Source of the DNA: Planotetraspora phitsanulokensis
GTDB lineage: Bacteria; Actinomycetota; Actinomycetes; Streptosporangiales; Streptosporangiaceae
NCBI RefSeq assembly: GCF_016863295.1
Contig: NZ_BOOP01000004.1
Location: 248,001-312,000, forward strand
DNA: 64,000 nucleotides
Direction of reading: 5' to 3'
This document shows positions 60,774-64,000 of the stretch, piece by piece. Each line of letters opens with the position of its first letter. Position 1 is the first letter of the stretch. The position numbers were made by a program, and so were the translations under genes. The notes beneath the pieces are model-generated. The model ran no database searches, had not been told where the DNA came from, and saw only the letters and a list, made by a program, of their open reading frames with translations.

Positions 60774-60776
60774 CCG

Positions 60777-61721
60777 ATGGCAGTCGACGTCAGGACGACA
60801 TCCGTCCCCGCCTCCGCGACCCCCGGGTCGCGGAGGCCCCGCCCGCCGTGGGCGCAACGACTGCGGTCGTTCGCGCTGTTCGGGGCGCCGGGACTGCTCG
60901 TCTACACCTGTTTCGTGCTCGCGCCGATCGCGATCAGCTTCGGCTACAGCCTCACCAACCACAACCCGTTCAACCCCCCGACCAGGTTCGTCGGCCTGGA
61001 GAACTACCGGCTGCTGTTCACTGACAGCGAGTTCCTCACCTCGCTGCGGGTCACCACGATCCTCACGGTCATCGTGGTGATCGTGCCGAACGTGGCCGGG
61101 CTCGGCATCGCCGTCCTGCTCGACCGCAAGGGATGGCTCTACAACGCCCTGCGCACGGTGTTCTTCACCCCGATGGTGCTCAGCTCGGTGGTCGTGAGCA
61201 TCGTGTGGACGCGCATGCTGGACGACGAGGGCCTGTTCAACCAGGCGCTGCGGGCCCTCGGGGTGGATCAGCCGCCGGGCTGGCTGTCCGATCCCCGGCT
61301 CGCGCTGTACTCGATCGCCGTCATCCTGTCCTGGCAGATGCTCGGCTTCTGCGTCGTGGTGTACCTGGCCGGGCTGCAGGGCGTGCCCAACGAGCTGGCC
61401 GAGGCCGCGGCCATCGACGGCGCCGGTCCGGTGCGGCGGTTCCGCTCGATCACCTGGCCGCTGCTCGCGCCCTCGCTGACCATCAACACGGTGGTTCTGC
61501 TCATCACCGCGTTCAAGATCTTCGACCACATCCAGGTGATCACGCACGGCGGCCCCGGCACCGGGACGACCGCGACCATCGCCTACGACGTCCTGCAGAC
61601 CGGCCTGGTGGCCAACCGGCAGGGCTACGCGTCCGCGATGGCCATCGTGATGCTCGTGATCATCGCGGTCGCGGCCGGCGTCACGCTCCGGATCCTCAAC
61701 CGCCGGGAGGTGAACCTGTGA
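60777..61721 (+). CDS. Carbohydrate ABC transporter permease (MalF type)
   Basis: 314 residues with about six membrane helices. The EAA loop reads EAAAIDGAGPVRRFRSITWPLL, the cytoplasmic ATPase docking site. Starts 3 bases after the binding-protein stop. Its TGA overlaps the next permease's GTG (GTGA), so the two subunits are coupled. Confidence 0.92.
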   Translation: MAVDVRTTSVPASATPGSRRPRPPWAQRLRSFALFGAPGLLVYTCFVLAPIAISFGYSLTNHNPFNPPTRFVGLENYRLLFTDSEFLTSLRVTTILTVIVVIVPNVAGLGIAVLLDRKGWLYNALRTVFFTPMVLSSVVVSIVWTRMLDDEGLFNQALRALGVDQPPGWLSDPRLALYSIAVILSWQMLGFCVVVYLAGLQGVPNELAEAAAIDGAGPVRRFRSITWPLLAPSLTINTVVLLITAFKIFDHIQVITHGGPGTGTTATIAYDVLQTGLVANRQGYASAMAIVMLVIIAVAAGVTLRILNRREVNL

Positions 61722-62548
61722 AGGACGCCCGCCTGCCGTGGTTGCGGCCGGTCGTCGCGCTCGTCGTCAGCGCGTTCTTCCTCGTGCCGCTCTACATGAT
61801 CCTCGTCAACGTGTTCAAGCAGGGCGAGAAGATCACCCAGTCGCCGGCGTCCCTGCCGGCACCGCCCACCCTCGAGAACATCACCGGGCTGCTCACCCGC
61901 ACGGACAACCTGTTCTGGGCGAGCCTGTCCAACAGCATCCTGGTCACCACGCTGTCGATCATCCTGCTCACGGTCCTGTCGGCGATGCTCGGGCACTTCC
62001 TCGCGCGCTCGCGCAGCAGGTGGGCGAGGGTGGCCATGCTCCTGCTGCTGTCCGGCCTGATGATCCCGCCACAGGTCATCCTCATGCCGATCACGCAGGT
62101 GCTGAGGGCCCTCGGCCTGATGACCACCCTGCAGGGCCTGGTGTTGTTCAACGTGGGGTACTACATCCCGTTCGGCGTGTTCGTCTTCACCGGGTTCCTG
62201 CGCGGAATCCCGATCGAGCTGGAGGAGGCCGCGGCCATCGACGGCGCGAGCCGTTCGCGCATCTTCTGGCGCGTGGTGTTCCCGCTGCTGCGGCCCGCGA
62301 CCGCGAGCGTCCTGATCTTCCTGGGCGTGTGGATCTGGAACGACTTCATCGATCCGCTGGTCATCCTCGGCCCGTCCCAGGGGACCACGATCACCACCGG
62401 CATCTACCGGTCCATCGGCCAGTACCAGGCCGACTTCGGCACGGTCTTCGCGCTGATGTTCCTGGCCACGCTGCCCGTGCTGATCTTCTACCTGTTCTTG
62501 CAGAAGCACTTCGTCAAGGGCCTCACGGGAGGAGCCACCAAAGGATGA
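61718..62548 (+). CDS. Carbohydrate ABC transporter permease (MalG type)
   Basis: 276 residues from a GTG with GGGAGG upstream; the larger open frame before it only shadows the other permease. The EAA loop reads EEAAAIDGASRSRIFWRVVFPLL; the C-terminus FLQKHFVKGLTGGATKG is typical. Its stop overlaps the GH36-like gene start (ATGA). Confidence 0.92.
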   Translation: MKDARLPWLRPVVALVVSAFFLVPLYMILVNVFKQGEKITQSPASLPAPPTLENITGLLTRTDNLFWASLSNSILVTTLSIILLTVLSAMLGHFLARSRSRWARVAMLLLLSGLMIPPQVILMPITQVLRALGLMTTLQGLVLFNVGYYIPFGVFVFTGFLRGIPIELEEAAAIDGASRSRIFWRVVFPLLRPATASVLIFLGVWIWNDFIDPLVILGPSQGTTITTGIYRSIGQYQADFGTVFALMFLATLPVLIFYLFLQKHFVKGLTGGATKG

Positions 62549-63870
62549 TTTTTCATCCGATCGCCGAGATCCCGGTCGATCCGGCACGCGGGCTGGTGCA
62601 CGCGCACGGCTGGCAGAGCTGGACGCCGACCACGGCGCTTCCCGTCGGGGGCCGCGGCTTCCAGCCGGTGCAGCAGGTCATGCAGACGATGCGGTACCGG
62701 CCGGGTCTCCCCGCCCCCGCCGACGGGTTCCAGGGCGAGGGCCTGCTCGCGGTGGCCCCCGACCCGGACGGCCCGGTACGGCTGTTCGCCGCCAGGGACG
62801 GCCTGGCGACGGTCCCCTCGATCCGGGCCCGTCTGGTGGGCGACCAGATGGTGATCACGGCCGACCGGCCGGACGAGGTCGTCGAGAAGACCTTCCCCGG
62901 TCCGCTCGACGTCGCGCTCGGCGCGTGGGCCGACGGCTTCGCCGCCGAGGCGGGAACGGGTCCCCTGCGCAGACCGCCCACCGTGTGGTGCTCCTGGTAC
63001 CACTACTACGAGGACGTCACCGAGGCCGACGTCCTGGAGAACCTCCGGGCGGTGGGCGAACACGACCTGCCGGTCGACGTCGTCCAGATCGACGACGGCT
63101 GGGAGGCCGAGATCGGCGACTGGCTGACGCCGTCGGGGCGCTTCTCCTCGATTCCGGAGACGGCCGCGCGCATCCACGCCGAGGGCAGGCGCGCGGGGCT
63201 GTGGCTCTCGCCGTTCCTGGTCGGGGCGCGCAGCGAGGTCGCCCGCCGGCATCCCGAATGGCTGGTGGGCGACGCCGGCCACAACTGGAACCAGGACCTG
63301 TACGGTCTCGACGTCACGCACCCGGGCGCGGCCGCCTATCTCCGTGAGGTCTTCCAGACCCTGCGCGGATGGGGATTCGACTACTTCAAGCTCGACTTCC
63401 TCTACGCCGGCGCGCTGGCCGGGCCCCGGCATTCGGGCGCCTCGCCGATCGCGGCGTACCGCGAGGGGCTGGCGCTCGTCCGCGAGGCGGCCGGGCCGGA
63501 GCCGTACCTGCTGGGCAGCGGCGCCCCCATCCTGCCGAGCGCCGGGCTCGTCGACGCCATGCGCGTCTCCCCCGACATCGCCGCGGCGTACGACGCGGGA
63601 ACGGGGGACCTGTCCGACCCCTCGCAACAGGCCGCCGCGCTCTCGACGACCGGCCGGTCCTGGCAGCACGGCCGCCTGTGGGTGAACGACCCGGACTGCC
63701 TGATCGTCCGCCCCGCCGTACAGCGCCGCGAGGAGTGGACCGCGACCGTCGAGCGGTTCGGCGGGCTCCGCGCGACCTCCGACCGGATCGCGGACCTCGA
63801 CGACTGGGGCCTGGAGACCACCCGTCGCGTGTTGTCCTCGGTGCCTCCCGCGACCCCCTTCACACCGTAG
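62545..63870 (+). CDS. GH36-like alpha-galactosidase (short form)
   Basis: 441 residues from the ATG at 62545 (GGGAGGAG upstream). The catalytic barrel is clear: WCSWYHYYEDVTE, QIDDGWE, the nucleophile Asp284 in YFKLDFLYAG and the acid/base Asp344 in RVSPDIAA. It is much shorter than usual GH36 (about 700) because the N-terminal beta-supersandwich is reduced. No signal peptide: it cleaves imported alpha-galactosides. Last gene of the operon. Confidence 0.85.
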   Translation: MIFHPIAEIPVDPARGLVHAHGWQSWTPTTALPVGGRGFQPVQQVMQTMRYRPGLPAPADGFQGEGLLAVAPDPDGPVRLFAARDGLATVPSIRARLVGDQMVITADRPDEVVEKTFPGPLDVALGAWADGFAAEAGTGPLRRPPTVWCSWYHYYEDVTEADVLENLRAVGEHDLPVDVVQIDDGWEAEIGDWLTPSGRFSSIPETAARIHAEGRRAGLWLSPFLVGARSEVARRHPEWLVGDAGHNWNQDLYGLDVTHPGAAAYLREVFQTLRGWGFDYFKLDFLYAGALAGPRHSGASPIAAYREGLALVREAAGPEPYLLGSGAPILPSAGLVDAMRVSPDIAAAYDAGTGDLSDPSQQAAALSTTGRSWQHGRLWVNDPDCLIVRPAVQRREEWTATVERFGGLRATSDRIADLDDWGLETTRRVLSSVPPATPFTP

Positions 63871-63948
63871 GGGGACCTCGTGGTCGTCTGGCGGTTACCG
63901 GCCGGTGCGGGGGCCTGGCCGTCACGACGACCCCGAGACCCCTGACGC

Positions 63949-63984
63949 CAGTGGGCCCCCGAGGGCGGCACCGGGGGCCCACTG
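63949..63984 (+). terminator. Hairpin after the GH36 operon
   Basis: A perfect 12-base-pair stem (63949-63960 with 63973-63984) with a 12-base loop starts 79 bases after the operon's last stop. No T tract follows, but the position fits a terminator. Confidence 0.65.
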
Positions 63985-64000
63985 AAAACGATCAGCGGCG

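Overview
The window is about 70% GC, codes almost entirely with G or C in third codon position, and uses many GTG starts and 4-base ATGA/GTGA overlaps. It carries LacI-controlled sugar islands, F420-type oxidoreductases, ECF sigma factors and a CU044_5270-type protein. This points to a soil actinomycete, probably Streptosporangiales-like (inference from gene content only). No rRNA, tRNA, CRISPR array, insertion sequence or prophage was seen.

Layout. 1-6.1 kb: the start of a LysR regulator with its divergent NAD-dependent epimerase, a cyclase-family hydrolase, a PhyH dioxygenase, the C-terminal remnant of a WrbA-like flavodoxin, a DUF1697 protein and a secreted I36/FG-GAP protein. 6.1-27.2 kb: a large sugar island. 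It holds a GH5/ABC importer operon, a LacI regulator, an operon of tautomerase, epimerase, SMP-30 lactonase, aldo/keto reductase and GH3 glycosidase, and an opposing operon of Zn-ADH, SDR, IlvD/Edd dehydratase, FAH-family enzyme, ketoglutarate-semialdehyde dehydrogenase, Gfo/Idh/MocA and LLM oxidoreductase. Sites of the type CGAAAGTTTC lie before all three operons and before the LacI gene. This resembles the GAAANTTTC/CGAA-N-TTCG element of actinomycete xylanase/BxlR-type genes. I read the island as a regulon that takes up oligosaccharides (probably pentose-containing), hydrolyses them and oxidises the sugar to 2-oxoglutarate by a Weimberg-type route.

27.6-38.5 kb: a 2-hydroxyacid dehydrogenase, a YndJ/DUF1990/ECF-sigma cluster, a small HhH-like protein, a GNAT, a lipoprotein, an ECF sigma with a CU044_5270-type membrane protein, and two ABC exporter half-transporters whose motifs predict a heterodimer with one degenerate ATP site. 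38.5-40.8 kb: a Tet/OtrA-type ribosomal protection GTPase heads that exporter operon. It is preceded by a leader ORF with a strong Shine-Dalgarno and a WhiB7-like promoter. 40.8-47.6 kb: housekeeping and hypothetical genes (formyltransferase, HAD, NTF2-like, MazG-like, a membrane protein, a DinB/MDMPI protein, a KAS II, a His-rich secreted protein).

47.7-54.5 kb: a benzoyl-CoA (box) operon, boxC-boxB-benzoate-CoA ligase-amidohydrolase, divergent from a PaaX-type regulator; boxA and boxD are not here. 54.5-64 kb: a second LacI regulon built on three perfect GTGAGCGCTCAC palindromes. It contains a secreted GH29-like enzyme, an intracellular paralogue, an ABC sugar importer and a short GH36-like alpha-galactosidase, closed by a strong hairpin.
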